Shown: positions 30,418 to 40,374 of the stretch, piece after piece
Layout: each line of letters opens with the position of its first letter
Numbering within the stretch: the stretch's first letter is position 1
Source: an uncultured Collinsella sp.
GTDB taxonomy: Bacteria > Actinomycetota > Coriobacteriia > Coriobacteriales > Coriobacteriaceae
Assembly (NCBI GenBank): GCA_900541725.1
Contig: UQLB01000011.1
Coordinates: 1 to 64,000 of the forward strand
Length of the DNA stretch: 64,000 nt
Direction of reading: 5' to 3'
Notes under the pieces: generated by a model
Databases searched by the model: none
What the model was told of the DNA's origin: nothing
What the model saw: only the letters and a program-made list of their open reading frames with translations
Position numbers and translations under genes: made by a program

Positions 30418-31647
30418 CTACACGCGCGTCGCATCCTTGGGGCTCATGGTCATGCTCTGGAAGCGGTTCTCCATGTAGTCGTTATCGAAATACTTGCCGT
30501 AGAACTGCGCGACGGGAATATCCGGCTCCGTGCCGTTGACGCGCTGGTACCAGTAGTCGAGCGACTGCAGCGTCATGACGCCGTCGACCAGCATAATGAC
30601 GGTAAAGATGACGGTGGCCGAGTAGCGACTCTTCCACGGAATCATGTTGATGAGCTTGAGCAGCCTCGGCAGCAGCAGCTTGATCCAGATAAGGCCACCC
30701 AGGCCCCACAGGCAGGCAAAGCCCGTGCAGGTGCGTCCGCCCGTAAGGACGGCGAGTGGGTCGGGCATGCCGAACAGTTTCATGTGCGAGTAGCTCCACG
30801 ACACCACGCCAAATGAGGTCTGCATAAACCAGCCTACAAACACCTCGAAAGCGCCGCCGATCAGGGCACTTACCAGGAAAATGATCAGAGGATTCTGTTT
30901 ATAGAAGCGGTTGAGCGCCATGGTCATGAGCACCGCGCCAAATCCGTAGATGGGGCTAAAGGGGCCAAATAGCATACCGGCCCGGTCCTGATAGACGCCG
31001 GGATCGACGACGACCATATGCCAGACTTCCTCGAGAATGAGACCTAACACGCTGCAGACGAAGAATACCCAGAACAGGTTGAAGTAGTTGAGCTTGATGT
31101 AGCCCTCGCCGGTTTCGTCGCGGCCGAGCATCCCCTCGGCGGCGGCATCGCGGTCGAGCATCTCTTGCAGACGGCGCTGCAGTTCGCGCTCCTGGCGTAG
31201 CGTGGGGTCGACGGTGGCCGACAGCGCAATGAGGATACCGAGCTGAATGGCGGGGCGCAGCAGGAAGGGTCCGATACCCTGGAGCATCACGTCAACTAAA
31301 AGCTCCACGACGGTAAATGCGATGAGGACGTAAGACAGGCGGGCGGCATTGCGCCGCTGGTCCTTGATGAGGTCCAGGCCAAAGACGATCAAGATGATCG
31401 CGCTTGCCGCCGAGAGCATAATGCCGGCGACGATAAGGCCAACCGCGACCAGGGTGTTATCACCGAGCTTAGCGGCGGCGTTGCCGTTAATGAGTGCGGT
31501 GATGACCTGCCACATAAAGACGGCGACCGACGGGAGTGTGCCCACGCCGGACAGGATGCACAGGACGGCGTACACTTTAATGATGAGGGGAATCTTCTTG
31601 ACCTCCGTGGCGCTGGGGACGCTGGGGTCGAGTTCGTTTCGATCCAT
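30418..31647 (-). CDS. CmpB-type putative ABC transporter permease
   Basis: The 409-residue membrane protein has an N-terminal block of four or so helices, a charged middle (QERELQRRLQEMLDRDAAAEG) and a C-terminal domain with LFGPFSPIYGFGAVLMT, the signature of the ABC_trans_CmpB family. No ATPase partner is encoded nearby, and family members are often solitary, so the transporter label is weak. The start at 31647 follows AGAAAGG; the frame is open upstream but without homology. Confidence 0.82.
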   Translation of the reverse strand: MDRNELDPSVPSATEVKKIPLIIKVYAVLCILSGVGTLPSVAVFMWQVITALINGNAAAKLGDNTLVAVGLIVAGIMLSAASAIILIVFGLDLIKDQRRNAARLSYVLIAFTVVELLVDVMLQGIGPFLLRPAIQLGILIALSATVDPTLRQERELQRRLQEMLDRDAAAEGMLGRDETGEGYIKLNYFNLFWVFFVCSVLGLILEEVWHMVVVDPGVYQDRAGMLFGPFSPIYGFGAVLMTMALNRFYKQNPLIIFLVSALIGGAFEVFVGWFMQTSFGVVSWSYSHMKLFGMPDPLAVLTGGRTCTGFACLWGLGGLIWIKLLLPRLLKLINMIPWKSRYSATVIFTVIMLVDGVMTLQSLDYWYQRVNGTEPDIPVAQFYGKYFDNDYMENRFQSMTMSPKDATRV

Positions 31648-31942
31648 ACAGAACCTTTCTCGTTTTGCTGTAGGTACAAGGATACGCCGCCGACCTGCCA
31701 AAAGACAGGACGAACGTCCCAATTGCAACAATGCAAACCCCAACGGCGGGCGAGACGCGTCGCAACGGAAGTATGCGGGATCGTCGGTCCCGAGGCGCCT
31801 GCCAAATAAAATGTTTGGCTGCAAAACGGATTATAAGCTCGGTGGGCTTTTAAAAAGCGCTGCTCATGCGCCGGGGAGCGCGTCGCGCCGTGCGTATAAT
31901 AAGGCGGGTAACGCCAAAAATACGAGGCTCTGAGGGGATGCC

Positions 31943-33613
31943 ATGTCTCAAGAAACCATCCGCGCGGCCGAGCGTGCCGCGGGACAGGTGAACACCATGT
32001 CGACGTATGATCCGGACTCCGACCAGCTGCATGAGGAATGTGGCATTTTCGGCGTATGGGCGCCCGATCGCGACGTGGCTCGACTGACGTACTTTGGCCT
32101 GCGTGCACTGCAGCACCGTGGCCAGGAATCGGCGGGAATCGCCGTGGGTGACGGCGGAACGGTTATGGTCCGTAAAGATTTGGGCCTGCTCGACCGCGTG
32201 TTCTCCAACGCCGACCTGTCGACGCTTTCCGGCCAGCTTGCTGTGGGTCATGTGCGCTACGGCACCGCCGGCGCCAAGAGCTGGGAAGCCTCTCAGCCGC
32301 ACCTCTCTACCATCAATAGCGTCATTATCGCGCTCGCGCACAACGGCACCCTCGTCAACACCGACGAGCTGCGTCGCCAGCTGATCGAGCTGGGCGTACC
32401 GTTCCTCTCCAACTCGGATTCCGAGGTCGCGACCAAACTCATCGGCTACTTTACTCAGCGTACTGGCCATCTGCGCGAGGGCATTCGCAAGACCATGGAG
32501 CTCGTGCGCGGCGGCTACGCCATGACGCTCATCAACGAGCAGGCGCTCTACGCATTCCGCGATCCGCACGGCATTCGCCCGCTCGTGCTGGGCAAGCTGG
32601 TGGATGAGGGCCTGGACCAGGCCGATGCCGCATCCGTTTCGCAGCTGCCGTCGCAGGACGGCGCCGCGACGGTCGACGCCACCACCCATGTCACGCGCGC
32701 CGGCGGCTGGGTCGTTGCCTCCGAGACCTGCGCGCTCGATATCGTGGGCGCCGAGTACGTCCGCGACGTCCGTCCCGGTGAGATTTTGCGCATCAGCGCC
32801 GAGGGCCTTGTGTCCGAGCAGGGCGTGCCTGCCGCCGAAGAGCCTGCTAACTGCATCTTTGAGCAGGTCTACTTCGCTCGCCCCGATTCCATCATGAACG
32901 GCAAGAGCGTCTACGCCTGCCGCTATGACATGGGTCGTCAGCTGGCACATGAGGAGCCCGTCGAGGCCGACCTGGTCATCGGCGTGCCCGACTCCGGCCT
33001 GCCGCCCGCGGAGGGCTATTCGCACGAGAGCGGCATTCCCTTTGGCGAGGGTCTTATCAAGAACCGCTATGTGGGCCGTACGTTTATCGAGCCTACGCAG
33101 GAGCTGCGTGCCATGGGCGTGCGTATGAAGCTCAACCCGCTGCGTGACAACATCGAGGGCAAGCGCCTGGTCGTCATCGACGACTCCATCGTGCGCGGCA
33201 CCACCATGGTGCAGCTCGTCAAGATGCTGCGCAACGCCGGCGCCAAGGAGATTCATATCCGCATCAACTCGCCCGAGGTCATCTGGCCGTGCTTCTACGG
33301 TATCGATACCGACGTGCAGTCGCAGCTTATCAGCGCCAACAAGACGGTCGACGAGATTTGCGAGTACATTGGCGCCGATTCGCTGGCCTTCCTTTCGGTC
33401 GAGGGCCTGCTGAAGGTCATGCCCAAGGGCGGTTACTGCGATGCGTGCTTTACCGGACGCTACCCCGTGGCGATTCCCGAGAGCTTTGGCCGCGACAAGT
33501 TCATGGAGGGCTTTAAGCCCCGCAACCTGGACAAGCCGCTGCACTTTGACGACGACGCCGTGGTCGAGAAATACGACGACCGCAGCTGGGAAGAGGAGCA
33601 CGGCGAGGCCTAA
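31943..33613 (+). CDS. purF: Amidophosphoribosyltransferase
   Basis: PurF makes phosphoribosylamine, the committed step of purine synthesis. The N-terminal nucleophile Cys33 (in EECGIFGVW) would be exposed by removal of a 32-residue propeptide, longer than the 11 residues of the Bacillus enzyme. The PRPP loop VVIDDSIVRGTT lies near residues 409-420. Conserved Cys residues (ANCIFE, WPCFYG, CDAC) fit the 4Fe-4S form. GAGGGG precedes the ATG, and a TATAAT box lies at 31895-31900. purM follows after 156 bases. Confidence 0.97.
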   Translation: MSQETIRAAERAAGQVNTMSTYDPDSDQLHEECGIFGVWAPDRDVARLTYFGLRALQHRGQESAGIAVGDGGTVMVRKDLGLLDRVFSNADLSTLSGQLAVGHVRYGTAGAKSWEASQPHLSTINSVIIALAHNGTLVNTDELRRQLIELGVPFLSNSDSEVATKLIGYFTQRTGHLREGIRKTMELVRGGYAMTLINEQALYAFRDPHGIRPLVLGKLVDEGLDQADAASVSQLPSQDGAATVDATTHVTRAGGWVVASETCALDIVGAEYVRDVRPGEILRISAEGLVSEQGVPAAEEPANCIFEQVYFARPDSIMNGKSVYACRYDMGRQLAHEEPVEADLVIGVPDSGLPPAEGYSHESGIPFGEGLIKNRYVGRTFIEPTQELRAMGVRMKLNPLRDNIEGKRLVVIDDSIVRGTTMVQLVKMLRNAGAKEIHIRINSPEVIWPCFYGIDTDVQSQLISANKTVDEICEYIGADSLAFLSVEGLLKVMPKGGYCDACFTGRYPVAIPESFGRDKFMEGFKPRNLDKPLHFDDDAVVEKYDDRSWEEEHGEA

Positions 33614-33624
33614 AGCCTGCCATG

Positions 33625-33658
33625 TAGGGACAGGTTTATTTTGGTAGGTTTTACCTGC
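33625..33658. repeat. Family B repeat, copy 1
   Basis: GGGACAGGTTTATTTTGGTAG followed by GTTTTACC. Related copies lie at 63583-63612 and inverted at 63732-63758. It sits between purF and purM. Confidence 0.75.
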
Positions 33659-33769
33659 TGTTTTGTTGATATGACGGCGCGTGCCGTTATGGCGCGCGCC
33701 GAAATGAACGCAACTATGAGCACCGTTTGGCGCCTGTGCGGCAAACGGTAGTGGGAGAGGAAGGCTCAG

Positions 33770-34873
33770 ATGAGCGACAGCAAGCATGTGACGTACGAGG
33801 ACGCCGGCGTCGATACCGCCGAGGGCGGCCGCGCCGTCGACGCTATTAAGCAGATGGTCAAGGACACCAACCGCCCCGAGGTCATCGGCGGCATCGGCGG
33901 CTTTGGTGGCCTGTTCTCGGCCGCCGCGCTTAAGGATATGGAAGACCCGATCCTGATCAGCGGTACCGACGGCGTGGGTACCAAGCTCGTGCTCGCCCAG
34001 ATCATGGACCGTCACGAGACGGTGGGCCAGGACTTGGTCGCCATGTGCGTCAATGACATTTTGGCTTCGGGCGCCGAGCCGCTGTTCTTCCTGGATTACG
34101 TTGCCATCGGTCACATTGAGGCCGAGCACATGGCAAAGATCATCAAGGGCGTGGCCGACGGCTGCAAGCTCGCGGGTTGCGCGCTCGTGGGCGGCGAGAT
34201 GGCCGAACACCCGGGCGTCATGGCCCCCGCCGATTACGACCTCGCCGGCTTTACCGTGGGCGTCGTCGACCGTCCCAAGATGCTCGACCCCGCGAACGTT
34301 CGCCCCGGCGATGTGATCCTGGGCCTGCCTTCCACCGGCGTGCACTCCAACGGCTACTCGCTCGTGCGCAAGGTTATCGGCGTTGACGGCATCAAGCCGG
34401 GTACGCCCGAGGCCGCCGCTAAGGCCGAGGAACTAAGCCGCCCGCTCGAGGAGCTCGGCGGTGCTTCGCTGGCCGACGCCCTGCTGGCCCCCACGCGCAT
34501 CTACGTCAAGCCGATTCTGGAGCTGCTGCGCAATGGCGCCAACGTTCATGCCATTGCCCACATCACCGGCGGCGGTATTACCGAGAACCTCAACCGCGCG
34601 CTCGCCGACGACGTCGACGCCGTGGTCACCCGCGACGGCGCCGAGATGGGCTGGGATGTTCCGCCCGTCATCACCTACGTGTCGCGTCAGGCCGAGCTCG
34701 CGCCCAACGAGGCATGCAAGACCTTCAACATGGGCGTCGGCCTGTGCCTGATCGTCGCCCCCGAGGACGAGGCTGCCGTGACCGAGGCACTGGTCGCTCT
34801 AGGCGAGAAGCCGTTCCGCGTGGGCGAGTGCGTCGAGGGTTCCGGTAAGGTCGTGTACTCCGATGAGCGCTAA
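33770..34873 (+). CDS. purM: Phosphoribosylaminoimidazole synthetase (AIRS)
   Basis: The 367-residue enzyme closes FGAM to AIR using ATP. It has YEDAGVDTAEGGRAVD, IGGFGGLF, ISGTDGVGTKL, DLVAMCVNDILASGAEPLFFLDY and GGGITENL, all PurM signatures. The 3' end overlaps purN by 11 bases, so the pair is translationally coupled. AGAGGAAGG precedes the ATG. Confidence 0.98.
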   Translation: MSDSKHVTYEDAGVDTAEGGRAVDAIKQMVKDTNRPEVIGGIGGFGGLFSAAALKDMEDPILISGTDGVGTKLVLAQIMDRHETVGQDLVAMCVNDILASGAEPLFFLDYVAIGHIEAEHMAKIIKGVADGCKLAGCALVGGEMAEHPGVMAPADYDLAGFTVGVVDRPKMLDPANVRPGDVILGLPSTGVHSNGYSLVRKVIGVDGIKPGTPEAAAKAEELSRPLEELGGASLADALLAPTRIYVKPILELLRNGANVHAIAHITGGGITENLNRALADDVDAVVTRDGAEMGWDVPPVITYVSRQAELAPNEACKTFNMGVGLCLIVAPEDEAAVTEALVALGEKPFRVGECVEGSGKVVYSDER

Positions 34874-35561
34874 CGAGCAGATGGCTGCTGCCGAGGGCCT
34901 GGGCTTTGTGCCCTACACCCGTCCGACCGGCACCGATACGGCCGAGCCGCTCAAGATCGGCGTGCTTATCAGCGGTTCGGGCACCAACCTGCAGGCGCTG
35001 ATCGACCTTATCTCCGCCGGCAAGCTCAACGCCTCGATTGAGCTTGTAGTGTCGAGCCGTCCTTCGGCCAAGGGCTTGCAGCGCGCCGAGCGTGCGGGTA
35101 TCCAGACACTCACGCTGTCCAAGGATATCTATGCCGACCCCATCGCGGCTGACGAGATCATCGCGCATGAGCTGCTCGAGCGCGGCTGCGAGTACGTGGT
35201 GATGGCCGGCTATATGCGCATGGTGCACACGCCGCTGCTGGCGGCGTTCCCCAATCGCGTGGTCAACCTACACCCGGCGCTGCTGCCGAGCTTTACCGGC
35301 GCCCATGCGATTGACGATGCGTTTGCTCGCGGCGTCAAGGTGACCGGCGTGACCGTGCATTTTGCCAACGAGATCTATGACAACGGCCCCATCATCGCCC
35401 AACGTGCGCTGGCTGTCGAGGAGGGCTGGGACGTCGACACGCTCGAGGAGCACATCCACGCGATTGAGCACGTGCTGTATCCCGAGGTCGTGCAGATGCT
35501 CGCCGACGGTCGCGTTCACGTGCTGGAGGGCGGCAAGGTCGCAATTGATGCGCCGCGCTAG
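34863..35561 (+). CDS. purN: Phosphoribosylglycinamide formyltransferase (GART)
   Basis: The 232-residue enzyme formylates GAR with 10-formyl-THF. It has IGVLISGSGTNLQALID, the folate/catalytic segment NLHPALLPSFTGAHAIDDA and GVTVHFANEIYDNGPIIAQ. About 30 residues precede the normal start of the fold (MSANEQMAAAEGLGF...), an N-terminal extension. It overlaps purM and ends the purF-purM-purN cluster. Confidence 0.97.
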   Translation: MSANEQMAAAEGLGFVPYTRPTGTDTAEPLKIGVLISGSGTNLQALIDLISAGKLNASIELVVSSRPSAKGLQRAERAGIQTLTLSKDIYADPIAADEIIAHELLERGCEYVVMAGYMRMVHTPLLAAFPNRVVNLHPALLPSFTGAHAIDDAFARGVKVTGVTVHFANEIYDNGPIIAQRALAVEEGWDVDTLEEHIHAIEHVLYPEVVQMLADGRVHVLEGGKVAIDAPR

Positions 35562-35611
35562 CGCGTGAAAATGGGTCGCCTAGGTTTCGTTGAGGTGTAA
35601 ACAATCAGAAT

Positions 35612-35658
35612 AGCCGATTGGGGCATATGGAATCACGTGTGACCCAATCGGCTTTTAC
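35612..35658 (+). terminator. Terminator after purN
   Basis: AGCCGATTGGG pairs perfectly with CCCAATCGGCT (35612-35622 with 35643-35653), followed by TTTT. Confidence 0.75.
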
Positions 35659-36012
35659 TATCTCTTTGATTTCGGGCTCCTGATAACGTGACGGGTGGTC
35701 TCGAAAAATGAGGGCGGTTGGCTGCGCGCATGATATGGATATCAGCGGCGATATCTCCATCTCGATAAATAAAGATGGCTTCAAGTTGAGCATCGGTTCG
35801 GACTTCGAGATGCGGCTCTGTTCAGCGAAAATTCTTGCACTAACACTCATGCCATGAGCTAGGATAACTAGCCGGTATAGGGTCACTTGAGCGGGTATGC
35901 GTCTGTTCAAGCGGCCTATTGGCTTGCTTAAGAAATAGTTAAACTACGTAGCGTACAGCGCGTGAGTGACTTACGACTCAGCGAAACTAAAGGGAATCGG
36001 AGAAGAAGGCCC
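35659..36012. other. Gene-free stretch before the zinc-ribbon genes
   Basis: About 350 bases less GC-rich than the neighbours. An open minus-strand frame (35605-35910) runs through the purN terminator and has no ribosome binding site or recognisable product, so it is not called. The promoter of the downstream zinc-ribbon genes must lie here, but I see no convincing box. Confidence 0.5.
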
Positions 36013-37230
36013 ATGTTTTGCCCCAAATGCGGTAGCAAAATAAGCGACGATGCGCGATTCTGTACCGAATGCGGCCTGCCCTTGGGCGGGCTCTCGGGCA
36101 AGACTGCGGCCGAGGAGGGGCCCAAGGGCAGGCCGCCGGAGCGAGAATCATCGTCCGCTGAAGTCATATTGGAACCCACAGATACCGAAACGGACTCTGC
36201 GATAGGATCCGCGAATGCCGAGTCCACAGCAGAACCGAGCCCCGAACCGGTCTCGAAGACTGCGAGTAGCGGTCACTCCCAGATGTACAACTTCTTTATG
36301 CAACGCTGTCAGGTCGGTAACCGCCTAGTGCCGCAGTTCGCTATCATGATCGCCGCATTTATCGCCGCGGCAGGCATCGCTTACGCTGCTTTCATGCTCT
36401 ACAAGAACGTCATCGAGCCCAATCTCCAGCAGCAATCCGTGCAGCAGGAGCAAACGACCGAAAGGCCCAAGAAGGACGAGAGAGCGGCCGAAGAAGTTGT
36501 CTATACGTTGGAGGCAAAATCATTGACGGTGTCTGCTCCGGTCGACCCTATGTTAAATCGGGGCGAGCGGACTGACATGGAATGGTCCTATCCGCAACTT
36601 AAGAGCTCCGCCAAAGACGACATCAAAGACAAAATTAACAAGGCGATTCTCGAGCCACTTCAAATTGATGCGGAGCGAACGAATCGAGCATCAGATAATG
36701 AGCAATCAAATGCTGAGCTGTACCCCGACGGCGAATTTCCCTGCATATCGAGAAACGTGACGGTTACGTACATGGATGAGAACTATTTTTGTATCCGTGA
36801 CGAGCGCTATTCGACGGGATGGGGTCCGCATGGCGACACGGTTGTGACTGGTGTTATTTTTGATTTGCATACGGGTGATACTGTTAGTCCTCAGGACATG
36901 TTTGGCATTGATACCGAGGATCTTGCCAGTTCTATGAGTTCGGCAGTTTGGCCGTATCTTACGGAAATGCGCAGAGAGCATCCGTCTGATTACAATTCTA
37001 TGCTCATGCGGAGCGATTCTTCAGACTATTCAATCAAGGGCTCAACATGCTTGTATGTGACATCCAAGGGACTGGTGTATCGCACCGAAGACTATGAGCT
37101 CGGTTCTTTTGCGGACGGCAATTGCGAGATTTTGGTTGCGTCCTGGGATGATGAGTCTCAAGTGGGGTCCGAAGTAACCCCTGATGAGGTCAAGGACGGT
37201 ACAACGGTGAAAGTCGATAAGGAGGACTAA
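36013..37230 (+). CDS. Zinc-ribbon single-pass membrane protein with DUF3298/RsiV-like outer domain
   Basis: The 405-residue protein opens with a zinc ribbon (Cys3, Cys6, Cys17, Cys20; CPKCGSKISDDARFCTECG). An acidic linker, an FMQRCQ-type juxtamembrane segment and one transmembrane helix (about 107-130) ending NVIEPNLQQQ follow. The outer part resembles DUF3298/RsiV-like domains (WSYPQLKSSAKDDIKDKI; VTGVIFDLHTGDTVSPQDMFGI). The frame is open to 35962, but AGAAGG and the ribbon favour 36013. The next gene starts one base after the stop. A ligand-sensing role is inferred from architecture. Confidence 0.82.
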   Translation: MFCPKCGSKISDDARFCTECGLPLGGLSGKTAAEEGPKGRPPERESSSAEVILEPTDTETDSAIGSANAESTAEPSPEPVSKTASSGHSQMYNFFMQRCQVGNRLVPQFAIMIAAFIAAAGIAYAAFMLYKNVIEPNLQQQSVQQEQTTERPKKDERAAEEVVYTLEAKSLTVSAPVDPMLNRGERTDMEWSYPQLKSSAKDDIKDKINKAILEPLQIDAERTNRASDNEQSNAELYPDGEFPCISRNVTVTYMDENYFCIRDERYSTGWGPHGDTVVTGVIFDLHTGDTVSPQDMFGIDTEDLASSMSSAVWPYLTEMRREHPSDYNSMLMRSDSSDYSIKGSTCLYVTSKGLVYRTEDYELGSFADGNCEILVASWDDESQVGSEVTPDEVKDGTTVKVDKED

Positions 37231-37231
37231 C

Positions 37232-38848
37232 ATGTTCTGTCCCAACTGTGGGTTTGAGCTTGATGACGATTTGCGCTACTGCACTGAGTGCGGCTACGCG
37301 CTCGAGGATGCAAAGGCGGTACTGAGCTCTGCCAGCGACGAAGTGGCAGAAGAACCTTCCGTTATCAATGAAGCTGCGGAAGAGATTTTCGCTAGTGGCG
37401 AAACGGAGAAGGAGTCTTCCGCCGGTGCCGAGGCGGGGGAGGAAAAGTCGCCCGTGGAGAGCGAACCCGTAGCGGACGAAGAAGACGACCAGCCCAAAGA
37501 CGACGTGTCGTCCGGTGCAACGCCTTCGATTCCTGCCGTGCGCGCCGACCGGCCAAAACCGAGCAATCCGGTCGTCAAGCCCGTCGCGGCGCCAGCCCCT
37601 GTTTCTGCGGTGAATGCATCCGCACGGAAAAAGGAGCCCAAGGCGCTCTATATCGTTGGTATCGTCGTTGGTGTGGCAGTCATTGCCATCTTTAGCTATC
37701 TGCTGTTCTTTAGCAAGTCCGGCGACGTTGCCCATTACGGCCAGGACAAAGCCATCGTGGTGGTCCAAGAATCCAAGATCACCCCGACCGACGCAAAGGG
37801 CGAGAAGCTCAAGAAGTACTCGGTGACCCTGAACGGCGACAACGGCTACAGCACCAACGCTGAGGTTAAGGGTGACGAGGGCTTCACGGTAAGCCAGTTT
37901 CCCGATGTTAAACCGGGAAAATATACTCTTACCGTTAAGGACTCTAATTCCAAAGTCGAGTGGGCTATCCCCGTCGAAGTCGTTGATAACTCTAAATCCG
38001 CTGATGCCGTAAAAGAGGTTTCCCTCGAGGTGCCTAAGGTCAACGAGGCCGATACAAAGACAGACAAAGGCGACAAGAAGGATGGAGGCACCGCGGCGGA
38101 CAATACCGCTGCGTATGCCGCTTACAAGCAAAAGTGCCAGGAATACCTAGCGTGTTATGGAGAGCCACAAATTGTTGAGGTGACTGATTCTGTCTATGCG
38201 ATGCGAGGGCTTTGCCTTGTCGACCTCGTTGATTTTGATCAGGATGGCCAGCCTGAGTTCTTGACCGTTGTGAACGGTATGAGCGATGACGAATTAAAGA
38301 GTGCTTGGAATGGAGATATAGAGGGACTTCAGAAGTCCTACACCGTAGAGGTTTGGTCGGCAGCTGATGGTGGTGTCAAGAGACTTTACAGTCAAAATTG
38401 GCTTGATAACAGCAATGGAGGAACGATGTTTCTTCCGCTGGTTAAAGCGGATGGCGGCAGCATCCTCGTAAGCCAAAGAACATATGAGATGAGCAATGCG
38501 ATTACGGCATTGCTCGCTGGCAGGCAGGCTTTGGCCGGGGACAATACTTCGGTATATGGCAAGAAAGGCGATGTTTTTTCGCTTGTAAGCAACTACGAGT
38601 CCTGGGGAGTTGAGCCGAGCGAGGGCAATGGCTACGTAGAATATTATGCGTCGGAGGGCAAGGAAATTTCCGAGACGGACTATAATGCTCTATATCAGCA
38701 ATTTGGCTATGGGCACAATTACCGGACATACTACTTCCTTGATTTCTCAACCTCAGGTTACGGTTCTATTTCAGGGGAATCCCACGTCGATCCCAATCAA
38801 GTTGCGGAAGTCACCAAAGATACGCTCAAAAAGGTGGGAATCGAATAA
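37232..38848 (+). CDS. Zinc-ribbon single-pass membrane protein, large outer domain
   Basis: The 538-residue protein has a zinc ribbon (CPNCGFELDDDLRYCTECG, Cys3/6/17/20), about 100 residues of acidic linker, a transmembrane helix (about 138-160) and a large outer domain. The outer domain contains an Ig-like strand-rich part (about 165-255) and a part with LVDFDQDGQPEFLTV, a calcium-loop-like Asp-rich motif also seen in the 42640 protein. AAGGAGGA precedes the ATG. It is coupled to the previous gene. Function unknown; a cytoplasm-to-surface sensor or anchor is inference. Confidence 0.78.
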   Translation: MFCPNCGFELDDDLRYCTECGYALEDAKAVLSSASDEVAEEPSVINEAAEEIFASGETEKESSAGAEAGEEKSPVESEPVADEEDDQPKDDVSSGATPSIPAVRADRPKPSNPVVKPVAAPAPVSAVNASARKKEPKALYIVGIVVGVAVIAIFSYLLFFSKSGDVAHYGQDKAIVVVQESKITPTDAKGEKLKKYSVTLNGDNGYSTNAEVKGDEGFTVSQFPDVKPGKYTLTVKDSNSKVEWAIPVEVVDNSKSADAVKEVSLEVPKVNEADTKTDKGDKKDGGTAADNTAAYAAYKQKCQEYLACYGEPQIVEVTDSVYAMRGLCLVDLVDFDQDGQPEFLTVVNGMSDDELKSAWNGDIEGLQKSYTVEVWSAADGGVKRLYSQNWLDNSNGGTMFLPLVKADGGSILVSQRTYEMSNAITALLAGRQALAGDNTSVYGKKGDVFSLVSNYESWGVEPSEGNGYVEYYASEGKEISETDYNALYQQFGYGHNYRTYYFLDFSTSGYGSISGESHVDPNQVAEVTKDTLKKVGIE

Positions 38849-38853
38849 AAACT

Positions 38854-38891
38854 GAAAGGGGCTTGGAAAACTGTTTCCAAGCCCCTTTCTT
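38854..38891. terminator. Bidirectional terminator
   Basis: A perfect 16-bp stem (38854-38869 with 38874-38889) with a four-base loop lies between convergent genes, with T-rich tails on both strands. Confidence 0.88.
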
Positions 38892-40272
38892 ATAGTAGTT
38901 GCTCGAGCCCAACAAGCCTCGCGTTGCTTGTTTGAGCCGCTCTATTTTGACACGCTTTGGTAAATCCACTCTTGCTAAACAAGTAGTACTGTTTGATCGG
39001 CCGGCCCAGCAGCGCGCTGCGCCGCTCGAGTGTTTCAAGAACGTCGGTATCTACGGGCTCGTTTCTCCATTTGCACTCGCCAACGATGAGCTCCCCATCG
39101 GCGTCCTCAAGCACAACGTCAATCTCTTCTTGCCGGCGCGTGTTCGGGTTCGTGCCCCACCAAGAGCCGATTGCCTTGGGCAGCACATCCAGCTCGCTCT
39201 CAACAACCTGCCGCATCAACCACTGGCGGCACACTTCTTCAAATGCAGGGCCCACAAAGGTAGGCAGGTCACGTTTGACGATACGTGCAGCAACGGCGGC
39301 CCCGAGTCCCTCTTCGATCGTTCCTGCGTACTGTGGAACAAACCGATACCAAAACCTAAACAGGTTATCGCAGATCCGATAGGCTACCCTGCGTTTTGTT
39401 GCCTTTACAACAGGCGTGACGCGCTCAACGATTCGCAGCTCGATCAATGCGTCGAGCAGTCGCGCGACCTGTGGAGTTGCGAGGTGGGTAACATCGGCAA
39501 TTTCTTTGGAGCGTACACAGCCGTTGGCAATGGCGGTTATGACGGCATTGTAGATAGCTGGGCTGCGGACCTCTTGCAGCAGATAGTTCTGGGGTTCGGC
39601 ATACAAAAACGCATCTTGACGCAACAGCGCATGCTCAAGGTTCCATTGAGTGGAACGCGTGCCATCGAGCTGCGATAGATAGAGCGGCATCCCGCCAACA
39701 ACGGAATACAGCTCGATGACCCTTTCGATGGGTGCATCGGGAAGCATGAGAGCCACGTCAAAGATGGTGAAGGGGTCAATGCGCAGCTGCATGGTGCGGC
39801 GTCCATAAAGAGGGCTTTGGTGTCCTAGTACCTGGTGTTCCATAAAGCTCATGGACGATCCGCAGAGCACGAGGAACAGCTTGCTCGTGTCTTTATGTCG
39901 ATCGATAAGCGTTTGCAGGCACGACGAGACGCCCGGATCGCTCTCGGCGAGGTAGGGATACTCGTCAATAATCAGAACGATTCGCTCTGTTTTGGCGTGT
40001 TCGAAGACGGATTCGAGTGCAACCTGGATAGAGGGGAACGCTGCTCCTGCGGCGCTATCGTCAAGTATCTCGCGGCTGAGCAGCGCGAGGTTTTCGCTTG
40101 CAACGGTTTGCTGTCCGGTAAAGAAGATCACATGGGGTTTGCCCTGTGTAAAGACGCGAAGCAGGCTGGTTTTACCCACGCGACGCCTTCCATAGACTAC
40201 GGCAAACTGAAAGGAACCTTTTTGATAGGCGGTTTCCAGGGATTCAAGCTCTTCCCGACGTCCAACAAACAT
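38890..40272 (-). CDS. AAA ATPase with DUF234/nuclease-like C-terminus
   Basis: The 460-residue protein has an archaeal-type ATPase domain: Walker A G28-T35 (GRRRVGKT), Walker B IIDEYPY (101-107) and a sensor segment LVLCGSSMSFM. A winged-helix part follows (KEIADVTHLATPQVARLLDALIELRIVERV). The C-terminal DUF234 region has EIDVVLEDADGELIVGECKW, a D...E-C-K set like PD-(D/E)XK sites. Such proteins are common and of unknown role, sometimes linked to mobile elements or defence. The promoter region holds direct repeats (40288-40330). Confidence 0.85.
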   Translation of the reverse strand: MFVGRREELESLETAYQKGSFQFAVVYGRRRVGKTSLLRVFTQGKPHVIFFTGQQTVASENLALLSREILDDSAAGAAFPSIQVALESVFEHAKTERIVLIIDEYPYLAESDPGVSSCLQTLIDRHKDTSKLFLVLCGSSMSFMEHQVLGHQSPLYGRRTMQLRIDPFTIFDVALMLPDAPIERVIELYSVVGGMPLYLSQLDGTRSTQWNLEHALLRQDAFLYAEPQNYLLQEVRSPAIYNAVITAIANGCVRSKEIADVTHLATPQVARLLDALIELRIVERVTPVVKATKRRVAYRICDNLFRFWYRFVPQYAGTIEEGLGAAVAARIVKRDLPTFVGPAFEEVCRQWLMRQVVESELDVLPKAIGSWWGTNPNTRRQEEIDVVLEDADGELIVGECKWRNEPVDTDVLETLERRSALLGRPIKQYYLFSKSGFTKACQNRAAQTSNARLVGLEQLL

Positions 40273-40287
40273 GATGCGCCTCGTTCA

Positions 40288-40330
40288 TATATGTATTACT
40301 AACATATATATTACTAACACGTATATGAGT
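40288..40330. repeat. AT-rich direct repeats upstream of ATPase gene
   Basis: TATTACTAACA occurs at 40294-40304 and 40309-40319, flanked by ATATAT tracts and a partial third unit (TATATGAGTAAC). They lie 20-60 bases before the ATPase start codon and look like a regulator-binding array. Confidence 0.65.
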
Positions 40331-40374
40331 AACTTTCCACCCGTCAATCGGATGGCAAAGAAATGACAGCGTTT

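Noticed and set aside
35605..35910. 101-codon minus-strand frame after purN
   Set aside because: It runs through the purN terminator stem, lacks a ribosome binding site and matches nothing recognisable.
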